Below, in pieces: positions 1-8,850 of a stretch of DNA of 57,316 bases. The DNA lies in the NCBI GenBank assembly GCA_904419545.1, contig CAJFRY010000009.1:1-57316 (forward strand), written 5' to 3'. Within the stretch, counting starts at the first letter, position 1; the number at the start of each line of letters is the position of its first letter. Position numbers and translations under genes: made by a program. This stretch comes from Candidatus Woodwardiibium gallinarum. GTDB lineage: Bacteria > Bacillota > Clostridia > Oscillospirales > CAG-382. The notes beneath the pieces are model-generated. The model ran no database searches, had not been told where the DNA came from, and saw only the letters and a program-made list of their open reading frames with translations.

Positions 1-2
1 AG

Positions 3-3000
3 TCCGCAGATTTTTACCGCAAGGGCTTTTATACGCAGGATTTGCAGGTGCTGTTCCGCGAGCAGGGCGCGGCCGTCACGGAAGAATGGACCGAGGTGGA
101 GGATCCTTACTATACTTTCATAGACAGTGACTGGCCGGTGCATGCAGGCGTCTACGACGTGCGCATCGTCTGGCCGGGGAATGAGAACTATAAGCCGGTG
201 GACCTCTACCTGGAGGGGTATATCCGCATCAACAAGGCGCCTTTCCCGACGACGGACGGAGCCGCTCTTTCCTTGCCGAGAGTACAGGGAAGTGTTTATA
301 GTGTATCGGTATATCTGCCGGAAAATTTCGACCGCTACAACTTTACCGAGGATAACCGGGTGACCATAAAGCTGCAATACATGCAGGACAATATGAACTT
401 TGCGGATTATGCCTCCCATACCATGCCGATTTTTGACGGCCAGTATGTGATGCACGATAAGTATTTGTATACCTTTACAGTCGATCCCGATGAATTGGTG
501 AATCCTGCGGATGACACGAAGTTCGGCGGCACGCTCCTGGTCAGTGCGTGCCTGGAAATCTCCGATGGCTCCGATTACTACGGCACCACGACGGAATACA
601 GCCTCGGCGGTCTGCTGTACCCCACAATAGAGCATTTTTACCCGGATATGAATAAATCGTCTGCGAGATCGGCGCAGGCTGCGGTGCAGGCAGCTTCTCC
701 GCAAGCGGCGACGGCTTTGCCGCTCAACAATGAGGCCGAGCCTGTCGATGACGGCAGCCTGCGGCTTGCCGGCGAGGACGTCAAGACCATGGCGGGCAGG
801 ACCTTCGGCATCACCTTAAGCCTCGACAACCTCGACAGTACGGGGATATGGGGCCTGATGGCGCAGCTCAATTACGAGGGAGCCCCCTTTGAAATGATCG
901 GCTATTCCGCAGGCAGCGCGTTCCCCAAGGAAGGCTTTACCATGCACAATGACTGGAGCGACGACCCCTATTCGTTCGTCGTGTCCAATACTACCCAGAC
1001 AAACATCACCTCAGAGGATGATGTGATCACGTTCTGGTACAGGGTGAAGGATGACGCCACGGCGGGACATTATCCGGTGACGGTCACCCTGTCCGACGCC
1101 GTCAATGCCGCGGGGGAGAAAATCCAGTCGCAGACCGCAAAAATTGACGTGTGGGTCGCCACGGATGGCGAATTTACAGCCCAGGCTCCCGAGATCAAGC
1201 TGATAGCGGAGGAGGGCTATGTCTATACCAAGGGCAACACAGCCGACACCCTCTATGTCAACGGCAGCGTATCGGACGGCGGCGCCCTTTCCTATCAGTG
1301 GTATGTCTATACCGACAGCAAGGAAAGCAGCACGCCGGTAAACGGTGCCACAGCCTCCCAATTTACGCCGCCCACCGACACGGCCGGCATCTTCTACTAC
1401 TATTGCCGGGTGACCAACACCCTCTCCACGCTTGCCGGGGAAAAGACGGCTGATACCGCTACCGACAGCGTAAGGGTGGAGATATTGGAGAAGGAATCCG
1501 AAATTCATCTTAACCCTGGCCGAGGCGTTTTTGGCAGTGGTTCCTCCGGCATAGGTCTGTCCACCAAAAACGGAAGGCTGCCGGACTTGGACGAGTACAG
1601 CCCCACGTGGGACGCACATGACTTTACCGGCTGGTATACGCAGGAGGAAGGCGGCGAGCGGGTCGGCACCGATACGGTGTTCCGCGAAGACACCACGCTG
1701 TACGCCCAATGGGCAGTGACCGGTGAGCTGACCCACGCGCAGGCACCGGTGATCGACTGGGTAACGAAGGCTGTCAAGGCAGAGGTGGGCGATATCAGCA
1801 ACGGCCTTTATGTCGACGCTGTGTCGCCGGACGGCGGTACGCTTTTGTACAGATGGTACCGGAGCGATACGGCCAGCAACGAAAACGGCACGCCTATCGA
1901 GAATGCCGAGTATTACAGATATGTGCCGGACACCTCTGCGGATGGCATCGTCTACTACTACTGCGTGATTACAAACCGCAATACAAATCCGAAGATTACC
2001 GGCAACCAGACCGCCACGGTCAAAACAGAAGCCATCCCGGTCTATACCGGCACGGTCTATGTCACGCTGGATGCCCGGGGCGGCAGCGTGAGCGTCGACA
2101 AGGTCCCGCTGAAGTTCTACGACCAGAGCAGCGGCAGGATCAGGCCTGACGGAAACCTGCCGATCCCCGAAAAGGAAGGCTATGCCTTCATGGGCTGGTA
2201 CACGGAAAAAGAGGGCGGCCAACAGATGACGCAGTACGATGATTTCGAGAACGCCGTCACCCTCTATGCCCAGTGGAGCCCGGACGCCCTCACGCCCGTC
2301 ATCGCCGATCAGCCGGATGATGTGGATGAACAGATCATCAACACCGAAATTTTTCTCCCGATGACCGTCCTTGCCCCGACCGACGGCGGCGCCCTTTCCT
2401 ACCAGTGGTACCGCTGCAACGAGGACGGCACCGAAGCACGGCCCGTGGAAGGAGCGACAGAATCAACCTTCGTGGGTATGGCAGATGCGCTGGGCACCTT
2501 CTATTACTACTGCGTGGTGACCAATACCAACAAAAACGTGAGCGGCAGCAAAACGGCTTCTGTGCGGAGCGATATCGCCCGGGTGACCGTTGCGGCGCCC
2601 ACAGGCGTCGAAGACGCCATGGAGCCGCAGCTTAACTGGGAGGTCATGAACGACGCTACATACGGCAAGGGCGCGCAGGTGGATGATCTGCTGTATTACG
2701 CGTTTGTAAACGACGGCGGCGTGCTGACCTACCAGTGGTACGTAAGCTCCGACGAAACCAGCGCCGGCACAGCCATAGACGGCGCCGCCCAGAGCACCTT
2801 CATGCCGCCCACAGAGGAGGCCGGGACCTTCTATTATTACTGTGTGGCGACCAACACAAACGCGTATGCGTCCAATAACCAAATGGCGCAAAGCACCTCA
2901 TCCAGAGCGAAGATTACCGTTGTGGATGCCCAAGCGCCGGTTATCATCACCCAGCCGGCCAGCGCGGCGTACAGGGAAGGCGATACGGCCGTGCCGCTGA

Positions 3001-4634
3001 CCGTAGAGGCAGAAGCCGGAGAAGGCTGCATCCTCACCTATCAGTGGTACGAAAACGAGTACCCGAATGTCGAGGGCGGCGTTGCCGTAGCCGGGGCTGA
3101 CCAAAACAGCTTTGTGCCTGCTACGCAGATGGAACCGGATGAAGACTACATGTCCATGTACTACTATTTCTGTGAAATCACCGCCGCCTACCCCGACGGC
3201 AAGGCGCTGACCCTCTATTCACAGGTTGCGAGTATCACAGTTATAGGTTCTTCCAGCGGGGAGTACATCATCAACTTTGACCCCAACGGCGGCAGCGTTT
3301 CTGAAATTTCCATGACCACCGTGAATCAGCAGCTCCTATCTATGCCCGTGCCCGAGCGCATCGGCTATGACTTCGACGGCTGGTACACGGAAAAAGAGGG
3401 CGGCACGCATGTCACCGTCAGCAGCCGGATTTATTCCGGGGATGAGACTCTGTATGCCCACTGGATCGACAACGGCCGGCCGGAGTATGCCCAATCTCCC
3501 GTCATTACGGTCCAGCCGGAAAACGCTCAATATTCCGCGGGCGATCCGGCGAGCCCCCTGACGGTTCAGGCAGACGTAACGGACGGCGGAACCCTTTTCT
3601 ACCAGTGGTACCGGAGCGCCGACGGCAGTACGACCGGCGGGACCAAGGTGGGCACAAACAGTCCGAGCTTCACGCCCGATACATCCGCCGAGGGCACCTA
3701 TTATTACTATTGCGTGATCACCAATACAAACGACGCGGCGTACTACCCGACCGCCACGGTCACAACGGATGCGGCGTGCATAAAGGTAACAAAAGCCCAT
3801 TCCCATACGCCCGTTCCGGTTGTGGGCAGGGAGGCCACCTGCACCGAGGCCGGCAGCAGGGCTTATTACATCTGCGGCTGCGGGATGGCCTTTGAGGACG
3901 AGGGATGCACCAAAGCGATAGCCGATGTGGAAAGCTGGAGAGTCATCCCGCTCCTCGGCCATAGCTTCGGAGAATGGGAAACGGTGACGGAAGCCACTTG
4001 TACCCAAACCGGCAAAGAAAAACGCACCTGCTCCCGCTGTGAAGCGGAGGAGACGCGCGAAACCGAAATGAAGGCGCATACGTGGTCCGACAGCTATCTG
4101 GGTGAAAACGCGGATCCGGAAAAGCATTACCACGTCTGCGAGATCTGCGGCACAAGAGACAACGGAGCGGAACACGTCTGGAACGTCGATGCCGCGACCG
4201 AGCAGACCGATAGGCATTGTACCGTGTGCGGCTATGTGGCCGAAGCGCAGGTCGGGCATACCCATAAGGGCACCCTGATTGCGGGCAAGGACGCCACCTG
4301 CACCGAGGCCGGCAGCAAGGCTTATTACACCTGCACGTGCGGAAAGTTCTTCGAGGACGAAGCATGCACAAAGGCGATCGCCGATCTGAATGGCTGGATA
4401 ACCATTCCCGCGTCGGGACACGACTTTGAAGACGGGAAATGCGTCATCTGCGGCGCTGCGGATCCGGACTATGAGCCGGCCGAACCGTCAGAATCGACCG
4501 GCTCCGGCGGAAACGTGTCCGAAGGACCGCAGACCGGCGACAGCAACAGCCTCGTGTTGTGGGCCGCAGTGCTGTTCGTATCCGGCGGTGTATTGGTCGC
4601 GCTGGCGGTCAAGAGAAAAAGGCAAAAGGAATAA
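3..4634 (+). CDS. Sortase-anchored multidomain surface protein (5' end outside window)
   Basis: The frame is open from the first bases of the window, so the gene starts upstream and its signal peptide is not visible. The TTG at 42 is only an internal codon. Modules by base position: a cohesin-like domain at about 769-1161, then Ig-like modules each carrying a QWY core and a YYYC motif (QWY near 1296, 2403, 2733, 3043, 3601; RWY near 1855). These alternate with three InlB/Listeria-Bacteroides repeats (GWYT..EGG ... LYAQW or LYAHW, near 1500-1712, 2058-2276, 3264-3467). The C-terminal part has repeated Cys-rich units (ATCTEAG ... C.C) at about 3800-4450. It ends in PQTGD (4527-4541), a hydrophobic helix and KRKRQKE, a classic cell-wall sorting signal. 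It is probably an exported adhesin or scaffold. The ligand is unknown. Confidence 0.93.
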   Translation, partial: SADFYRKGFYTQDLQVLFREQGAAVTEEWTEVEDPYYTFIDSDWPVHAGVYDVRIVWPGNENYKPVDLYLEGYIRINKAPFPTTDGAALSLPRVQGSVYSVSVYLPENFDRYNFTEDNRVTIKLQYMQDNMNFADYASHTMPIFDGQYVMHDKYLYTFTVDPDELVNPADDTKFGGTLLVSACLEISDGSDYYGTTTEYSLGGLLYPTIEHFYPDMNKSSARSAQAAVQAASPQAATALPLNNEAEPVDDGSLRLAGEDVKTMAGRTFGITLSLDNLDSTGIWGLMAQLNYEGAPFEMIGYSAGSAFPKEGFTMHNDWSDDPYSFVVSNTTQTNITSEDDVITFWYRVKDDATAGHYPVTVTLSDAVNAAGEKIQSQTAKIDVWVATDGEFTAQAPEIKLIAEEGYVYTKGNTADTLYVNGSVSDGGALSYQWYVYTDSKESSTPVNGATASQFTPPTDTAGIFYYYCRVTNTLSTLAGEKTADTATDSVRVEILEKESEIHLNPGRGVFGSGSSGIGLSTKNGRLPDLDEYSPTWDAHDFTGWYTQEEGGERVGTDTVFREDTTLYAQWAVTGELTHAQAPVIDWVTKAVKAEVGDISNGLYVDAVSPDGGTLLYRWYRSDTASNENGTPIENAEYYRYVPDTSADGIVYYYCVITNRNTNPKITGNQTATVKTEAIPVYTGTVYVTLDARGGSVSVDKVPLKFYDQSSGRIRPDGNLPIPEKEGYAFMGWYTEKEGGQQMTQYDDFENAVTLYAQWSPDALTPVIADQPDDVDEQIINTEIFLPMTVLAPTDGGALSYQWYRCNEDGTEARPVEGATESTFVGMADALGTFYYYCVVTNTNKNVSGSKTASVRSDIARVTVAAPTGVEDAMEPQLNWEVMNDATYGKGAQVDDLLYYAFVNDGGVLTYQWYVSSDETSAGTAIDGAAQSTFMPPTEEAGTFYYYCVATNTNAYASNNQMAQSTSSRAKITVVDAQAPVIITQPASAAYREGDTAVPLTVEAEAGEGCILTYQWYENEYPNVEGGVAVAGADQNSFVPATQMEPDEDYMSMYYYFCEITAAYPDGKALTLYSQVASITVIGSSSGEYIINFDPNGGSVSEISMTTVNQQLLSMPVPERIGYDFDGWYTEKEGGTHVTVSSRIYSGDETLYAHWIDNGRPEYAQSPVITVQPENAQYSAGDPASPLTVQADVTDGGTLFYQWYRSADGSTTGGTKVGTNSPSFTPDTSAEGTYYYYCVITNTNDAAYYPTATVTTDAACIKVTKAHSHTPVPVVGREATCTEAGSRAYYICGCGMAFEDEGCTKAIADVESWRVIPLLGHSFGEWETVTEATCTQTGKEKRTCSRCEAEETRETEMKAHTWSDSYLGENADPEKHYHVCEICGTRDNGAEHVWNVDAATEQTDRHCTVCGYVAEAQVGHTHKGTLIAGKDATCTEAGSKAYYTCTCGKFFEDEACTKAIADLNGWITIPASGHDFEDGKCVICGAADPDYEPAEPSESTGSGGNVSEGPQTGDSNSLVLWAAVLFVSGGVLVALAVKRKRQKE

Positions 4635-4654
4635 CAAAGGCATTGCCCTGAAAA

Positions 4655-4713
4655 GCAGCGCCCGGATATCACGACAAGGAGATATCCGGGCGCTGCACTC
4701 TACATTGGTTTTT
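4655..4713 (+). terminator. Intrinsic terminator of the surface protein gene
   Basis: A perfect 16-bp inverted repeat (arms 4655-4670 and 4681-4696) with a 10-base loop lies 20 bases after the stop codon. A T-rich stretch follows near 4705-4713. The rest of the gap to 4912 holds only weak hairpins. Confidence 0.8.
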
Positions 4714-4912
4714 ATACGGCAATCGCATCAAGTCCGGCAAAACGCCGTCCGCCTGATTTGAAGCCGCTATGCGCGGCAGCGGTGTTTTGTAAACGATGTG
4801 CGCCGAAAAGCGGCACGGTCATTGCTTTCGTGCGTTTCTGTCTCTTTCCAAAGCATTATTCGGGGGACGATTTTCAAAAGGCCCCCTGAATGGAGTTCGG
4901 TGAAGTCCCCGT

Positions 4913-6955
4913 TCAGAACAGCAGCCCGACGGCGCGCAGGAGCAGGCAGAAGCAGAGCCCGACCGCGGACGGGACCGCGACGGCCAGAAGCGTCTGCGCG
5001 GTGCTTCCCGTCTCGCGGCGGATGGTCAGAAGCGTGGTTGCGCACGGCGAGTGGAAGAGCACCAGCAGGCACACCGACAGCGCGGTCATTGCCGTCCAGC
5101 CGTTTGCAATCAGCAGTGTGCGGAAGGCTTCGAGCGAGGAGAGGTCGGTCAGCGAGGACAGATCCGCGTATATGAGCAGCAGCAGCGGCATCACGAGCTC
5201 GTTGGCCGGCAGTGCGAGCAGGAATGCGGTCAGAATCACACCGTCCAGCCCGAAGAAGCGGCCGATCGGGTCAAAAAAGCCGGTCAGCGCGCGCAGCGCT
5301 TCGCCGTCTCCCGCGTTGGCCAGCAGCCAGATGAGCACGCCTGCAGGCAGCGCCACGCAGACGGCGCGGCGGAGAACAAGAAGCGTGCGGTCGAGCAGCG
5401 AGCGGACCAGCACGCGCCCGATCTGCGGGACACGGTAGGGCGGCAGCTCGAGCAGGAACGCGGAGGGCGGCTCGTTTTTCCAAAGTGTCCTGGAGAGCAG
5501 GAAGGTACACAGCAGCGTCATCGCTGCCGCCAGCAGGAGAAAGCCCAGCATCCATAGCGCCGAAACCAGCCCGGAGGAGGCCAGGAACATCGACAGCAGC
5601 GCAATGAGGATGGGAAACCGTCCGTTGCAGGGCATAAACGCATTGGTTACGATCGCGCACGCCCGTTCGCGGCGCGATTCGATGATGCGGCAGCCGGTTA
5701 CGCCGCAGGCGTTGCAGCCGATGCCCATGCACATCGTCAGCGCCTGCTTGCCGCAGGACTGCGAGCGCCGGAAGCAGCGGTCGACATTGAACGCCAGCCG
5801 CGGCAGGAAGCCGACATCCTCCAGCAGCGTAAACAGCGGGAAGAAAATCGCCATCGGCGGCAGCATTACCGCCACGACCCATCCCGTCGTGCGGAAGGCG
5901 CCCTCTGCCAGCAGCGCGCGCAGCGCCTCGGGTGCGCCGAGGGACGTCAGCAGCGCCGACAGCTCGCCTTCCAGGTAGGTGAAGAGCTGCATCAAAAGCT
6001 GCGAAGGGTAATTCGCACCCGCAGCCGTCAGCCAGAACAGGAAGCCGAACAGCAGAAGCAGGATCGGCAGCCCGAATACCTTTGAGGACAGGATGCGGTC
6101 TACCCGCCGGTCGCCGTCTGTGTAGCTGCGGGGCGCGCGGACGCAGTCACGGCAGATCGAGGCGCTTTTTTCAATGTTTTGGCGCGCCACCCGGCGCTCG
6201 AAGCCGCACGTGCTTGTCTCGAGTGCCGCGAGTGCGTTACGGATATGCTCGTCGTAACGGCCCTTCTCGACCAGGGCTTTTTCCGCCATCGTCTCGGCGG
6301 CGCTGTCGCTGCCCTCCAGCAGGCAGATCGCGGCAAAGCGCGTGTTCAGTCCCGGCGCTTTGGCGAGATAGGGCTGGAGGTACATCAGGGCGTTTTCGGT
6401 TTCGGTATCGTAGAGCAGCGTCTCCGGCAGCGGCGCGTCGGCCGATGGATCGGGCAGTGCGATCACGGCGCGCAGCGCGTCCTTGAACTCCCGAATGCCC
6501 TTTTTTCGGTTTGCGCTCATCGGGACGACGGGGATGCCCAGCTTTTCGTGCAGCTTCGGTATGTTTACGCGGATGCCCTTTTTGGCGGCCTCGTCCATCA
6601 GGTTGACGCAGAGGAGCACGCGGGGCGTCGCCTCCATCACCTCGAGCGTCAGCCGTATGCCGCGTTCCAGCGACGTCGCGTCGGCAACGACGACGGCCGC
6701 GTCAATCGGCTCGAAGGCGATGAAGTCGCGCGCCAGCTTTTCCTCGGCGCTGTCGCTTTTCATCGAGCACATGCCGGGCAGGTCGATCAAACGATATTCC
6801 GCGCCGCGATGGGAAAAGCGGCCGCGCGCCACGTCCACCGTTTTGCCGGCCCAATTCCCCGTATGCTGATTCAAACCGGTAAGCGCGTTGAACAGCGTGC
6901 TTTTTCCTACATTCGGGTTGCCCGCGAGTGCGACGGTATAGACGGTCTCTGTCAT
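4913..6955 (-). CDS. feoB: Ferrous iron transporter FeoB
   Basis: This is the large membrane subunit of the Feo system, which imports Fe(II). The 680-residue protein starts with a G domain: G1 GNPNVGKST at residues 12-20, G3 DLPG, G4 NLMD and G5 SANRK. A helical spacer follows, then the membrane domain with the Gate signatures LPPMAIFFP and the conserved Cys-rich segment GCNACGVTGCRII. The length is typical of FeoB. Its ATG overlaps the feoA stop as ATGA, and AAAGGAG lies about 15 bases upstream, so the two genes are translationally coupled. No FeoC-like gene follows. A weak G/C hairpin near 4860-4890 may end the transcript. Confidence 0.96.
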   Translation of the reverse strand: MTETVYTVALAGNPNVGKSTLFNALTGLNQHTGNWAGKTVDVARGRFSHRGAEYRLIDLPGMCSMKSDSAEEKLARDFIAFEPIDAAVVVADATSLERGIRLTLEVMEATPRVLLCVNLMDEAAKKGIRVNIPKLHEKLGIPVVPMSANRKKGIREFKDALRAVIALPDPSADAPLPETLLYDTETENALMYLQPYLAKAPGLNTRFAAICLLEGSDSAAETMAEKALVEKGRYDEHIRNALAALETSTCGFERRVARQNIEKSASICRDCVRAPRSYTDGDRRVDRILSSKVFGLPILLLLFGFLFWLTAAGANYPSQLLMQLFTYLEGELSALLTSLGAPEALRALLAEGAFRTTGWVVAVMLPPMAIFFPLFTLLEDVGFLPRLAFNVDRCFRRSQSCGKQALTMCMGIGCNACGVTGCRIIESRRERACAIVTNAFMPCNGRFPILIALLSMFLASSGLVSALWMLGFLLLAAAMTLLCTFLLSRTLWKNEPPSAFLLELPPYRVPQIGRVLVRSLLDRTLLVLRRAVCVALPAGVLIWLLANAGDGEALRALTGFFDPIGRFFGLDGVILTAFLLALPANELVMPLLLLIYADLSSLTDLSSLEAFRTLLIANGWTAMTALSVCLLVLFHSPCATTLLTIRRETGSTAQTLLAVAVPSAVGLCFCLLLRAVGLLF

Positions 6956-7173
6956 TCGACCATAATCTCCTTTGCGTCGTCTCTGCGGATGGCGACCACC
7001 GTGCCCCGGACGAGATAGGCCGTCGGGTCGCCGCAGAGGCTTTTTTGCAGTACCTGTATGTCAGTGCCCTCTACAATCCCGTAATCGAGCAGCCGCCGGC
7101 TCAGATGCGTTCCGCCGCCGACGGCGCACACCGCCGCGAGGCTGCCCGCGGGCAAATCGGACAAAGGCTTCAT
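6952..7173 (-). CDS. feoA: Ferrous iron transport protein A (FeoA)
   Basis: This is a 73-residue SH3-like FeoA protein. It contains the family pattern of a short N-terminal strand (PLSDLPAGSLAAV), then GGGTHLSRRLLDYGIVEGT and a C-terminal strand with G..VAIRRDDAKEIMVE. FeoA acts in the cytoplasm as a partner or activator of FeoB. The ATG is preceded by AGGGGG eight bases upstream. It is the first gene of the feoAB unit. I found no convincing Fur or DtxR box upstream, only an AT-rich dyad (ATTAT-N7-ATAAT) near 7340-7357. Confidence 0.93.
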   Translation of the reverse strand: MKPLSDLPAGSLAAVCAVGGGTHLSRRLLDYGIVEGTDIQVLQKSLCGDPTAYLVRGTVVAIRRDDAKEIMVE

Positions 7174-7864
7174 ATGGTTTGCCCCCTAAAAGAAAGTCTG
7201 TGACCGCAATTTGCCGGCGCCGGAATGCGGCATCGCATTGCGTGTCATAGTCAGTGTATGCGGCAGTGCGCCGGGATGCGCACTTTTTCGACAGGCGGGG
7301 AGGCGGCTCACCCTGATCAAGCGGCTGAACAAAAACTCCGTATTATTCAATATATAATGCGCGCCGAAGTGCGCAGAACGCCTTGAAATCCGAGGCTTTT
7401 CCGCGTTTTCCGGCGCTTGGATTCAGCGCGATGAATTACAAAATCCTTTTCATCTCCGCATTGCACAGCGCGCTATGCAATGCGGATGCGCATTGCATAA
7501 TGACTGCATTTCATGAAAAACGGTTGAAAAGCGCTGTTTTTGTCAAATCGCCCCTTTGGCAGACATAATATAAGATTTTGCACGGCAAAATCCAATTTTG
7601 CACGGCAGAAGCAATTGCAAAATCGGATTGCGCCTGGTTTTTTGTACAGTTTCAATCGGAGGTCTCTGCCGGATGAAGCGCGGCGGTTTTGCAAATCCGG
7701 CAAAAGCACTGAAAGTCTTTTCCCGGGCGAATCAGCGGGTCTGCCTGTGCGCATAGCAAATGCAGGGGGGCACCGCTGAATACCTTTTTAATGGCAACGG
7801 CTCTATTGCGTGCTGAACAAAGCGGCCATGCTGGAGCCGTCCTTGGAGGATGATACGCTTTCGC
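7174..7864. other. Gene-free region upstream of feoA, with competing hairpins
   Basis: No gene is supported here; short open frames lack ribosome binding sites and coding character. Visible structure: an AT-rich stretch near 7340-7357; the words GCATTGCA (7458-7465), TGCAATGC (7476-7483) and GCATTGCAT (7490-7498), which can form two mutually exclusive hairpins; and the A/T-rich repeat at 7575-7652 described separately. It probably contains the feoAB promoter, but no good -35/-10 pair was found. Confidence 0.5.
7575..7652. repeat. Short dispersed repeat, copy 1 (other copy 19971-20025)
   Basis: The word ATTTTGCACGGCA occurs twice with a 20-base period (from 7575 and 7595). The second unit continues into a segment of about 58 bases that aligns with 19971-20025, sharing attttgcac.gca, caaaa.cgga and ttttttgtac blocks. 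The two copies are about three-quarters identical by eye. No function is evident. Confidence 0.5.
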
Positions 7865-7912
7865 ATGAAAAAAAGAGCATGAACGTCTCCCAAAGGGAGC
7901 ATGTCCATGCTC
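7865..7912 (-). terminator. Intrinsic terminator of thiT
   Basis: Read on the minus strand, GAGCATG pairs with CATGCTC (outer arms 7906-7912 and 7875-7881), with an inner CTCCC-TTT-GGGAG hairpin, followed directly by a run of seven T. It lies 15 bases after the thiT stop. Confidence 0.8.
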
Positions 7913-7926
7913 GGTAAAAACGTTTG

Positions 7927-8499
7927 TCAGTTCTGCGGTGCAAGGAGCTTGCCCGCAGCCTTCTGCAGGATGAAAATGACAATGACGGCAATGACGGTGT
8001 TGAAAAGCATGTAGCCGCCGTTGTACACCAGCGAATAAATCACCGGTCCAAGACCGTCGGGAGAGAAAGTGAGGCCGTAGACATCGGTCGGAACCGCAAT
8101 TTTATAAATTGTCACGCCGCTGATAAAGTGTACCACAAAGCGAAGCAGGCAGCCGACCAGCGTGCCGACCACCGGGCCGGCCTTGCGCATCTTGTAGAAG
8201 AAGCCGCAGGTGCCGACCGCCGCGTAGGCGAGCAGATAGTCGAGCAGTACCGACCAGATTCCCCAGCCGAAGCCGCCGTCCATCGCGCAGTCGATGATGC
8301 CCAAAATCAAACCGGCAGGAATGCCCCAGGCGGCGCCGCGGCGCAGCGACAGCACCAGAATCGGGATCATCGACAGGGAGATGGAGCCGCCCTGCAGCCA
8401 GGCAAATTCCAGCTTGGCGAAGTTGAGTACGAATGCAAGAGCGATAAAAATCGCCGTTTCGCAGACGCAGAGCAGGTGTTTGCGCGTTGTTGCGTCCAT
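7927..8499 (-). CDS. thiT: Thiamine-specific ECF transporter S component ThiT
   Basis: This is an integral membrane substrate-binding (S) component of an energy-coupling-factor importer for thiamine. The 190-residue protein has about six hydrophobic segments and the ThiT signature LQGGSISLSMIPI after the first helices. I chose the ATG at 8499 because AAAGGAT lies about 12 bases upstream; the open frame upstream has no such site and lies in the leader. The upstream TPP riboswitch independently supports thiamine as substrate. The ECF ATPases and T component are not in the window, as expected for group II systems that share them. Confidence 0.93.
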   Translation of the reverse strand: MDATTRKHLLCVCETAIFIALAFVLNFAKLEFAWLQGGSISLSMIPILVLSLRRGAAWGIPAGLILGIIDCAMDGGFGWGIWSVLLDYLLAYAAVGTCGFFYKMRKAGPVVGTLVGCLLRFVVHFISGVTIYKIAVPTDVYGLTFSPDGLGPVIYSLVYNGGYMLFNTVIAVIVIFILQKAAGKLLAPQN

Positions 8500-8719
8500 G
8501 ATTTTACCAGATCCTTTCTTTTGGATACGTAAACGCAGGTCAAAGCGGTACAAAACCGGGCACAATCAGATTGCGAAGGGTTTTGATTCAACAGTTTAAC
8601 TGCGTTTTCGTATGAGATCACGGGGGCAACCGCCTGAAAAACGCACGGCCGACGCGCAAAAAAAGCGCCATGCCGGATGATGAAAAACGGCACAGCGCAA
8701 GCGTCTTTGCAAAAAGAAG

Positions 8720-8806
8720 AACTTCCTCCGTCGGCATTATCCGAATCAGGTTATGCGGGTATAATCTCAGCCGCAGGACGCGGAACGCCCCGAAGCACCC
8801 CGTATT
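8720..8806 (-). promoter_or_regulatory. TPP riboswitch (THI element) of thiT
   Basis: On the minus strand the leader carries the core blocks in order: CGGGGTGC, GGCTGAGATTATACCC, AACCTGATTCGGATAATGCC and GGAGGAAG. These match the TPP aptamer. It sits between the thiT promoter and start codon. TPP binding is expected to repress thiT. The expression platform (8500-8719) has several G/C hairpins with T runs, but I could not settle which is the terminator. Confidence 0.95.
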
Positions 8807-8821
8807 CTCTTGTATGTGCTT

Positions 8822-8850
8822 ATTATACTGCGCATTCTGCGGTTTGTCAA
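8822..8850 (-). promoter_or_regulatory. SigA promoter of thiT
   Basis: Minus strand TTGACA (8845-8850), 17-base spacer, TATAAT (8822-8827), a perfect consensus. The -35 box overlaps the stop codon of the upstream metB-like gene. The start point would lie just before the riboswitch. Confidence 0.85.

Noticed and set aside
7330..7360. Fur or DtxR box for feoAB
   Set aside because: Only an AT-rich imperfect dyad is present; it does not match either consensus well enough to call.
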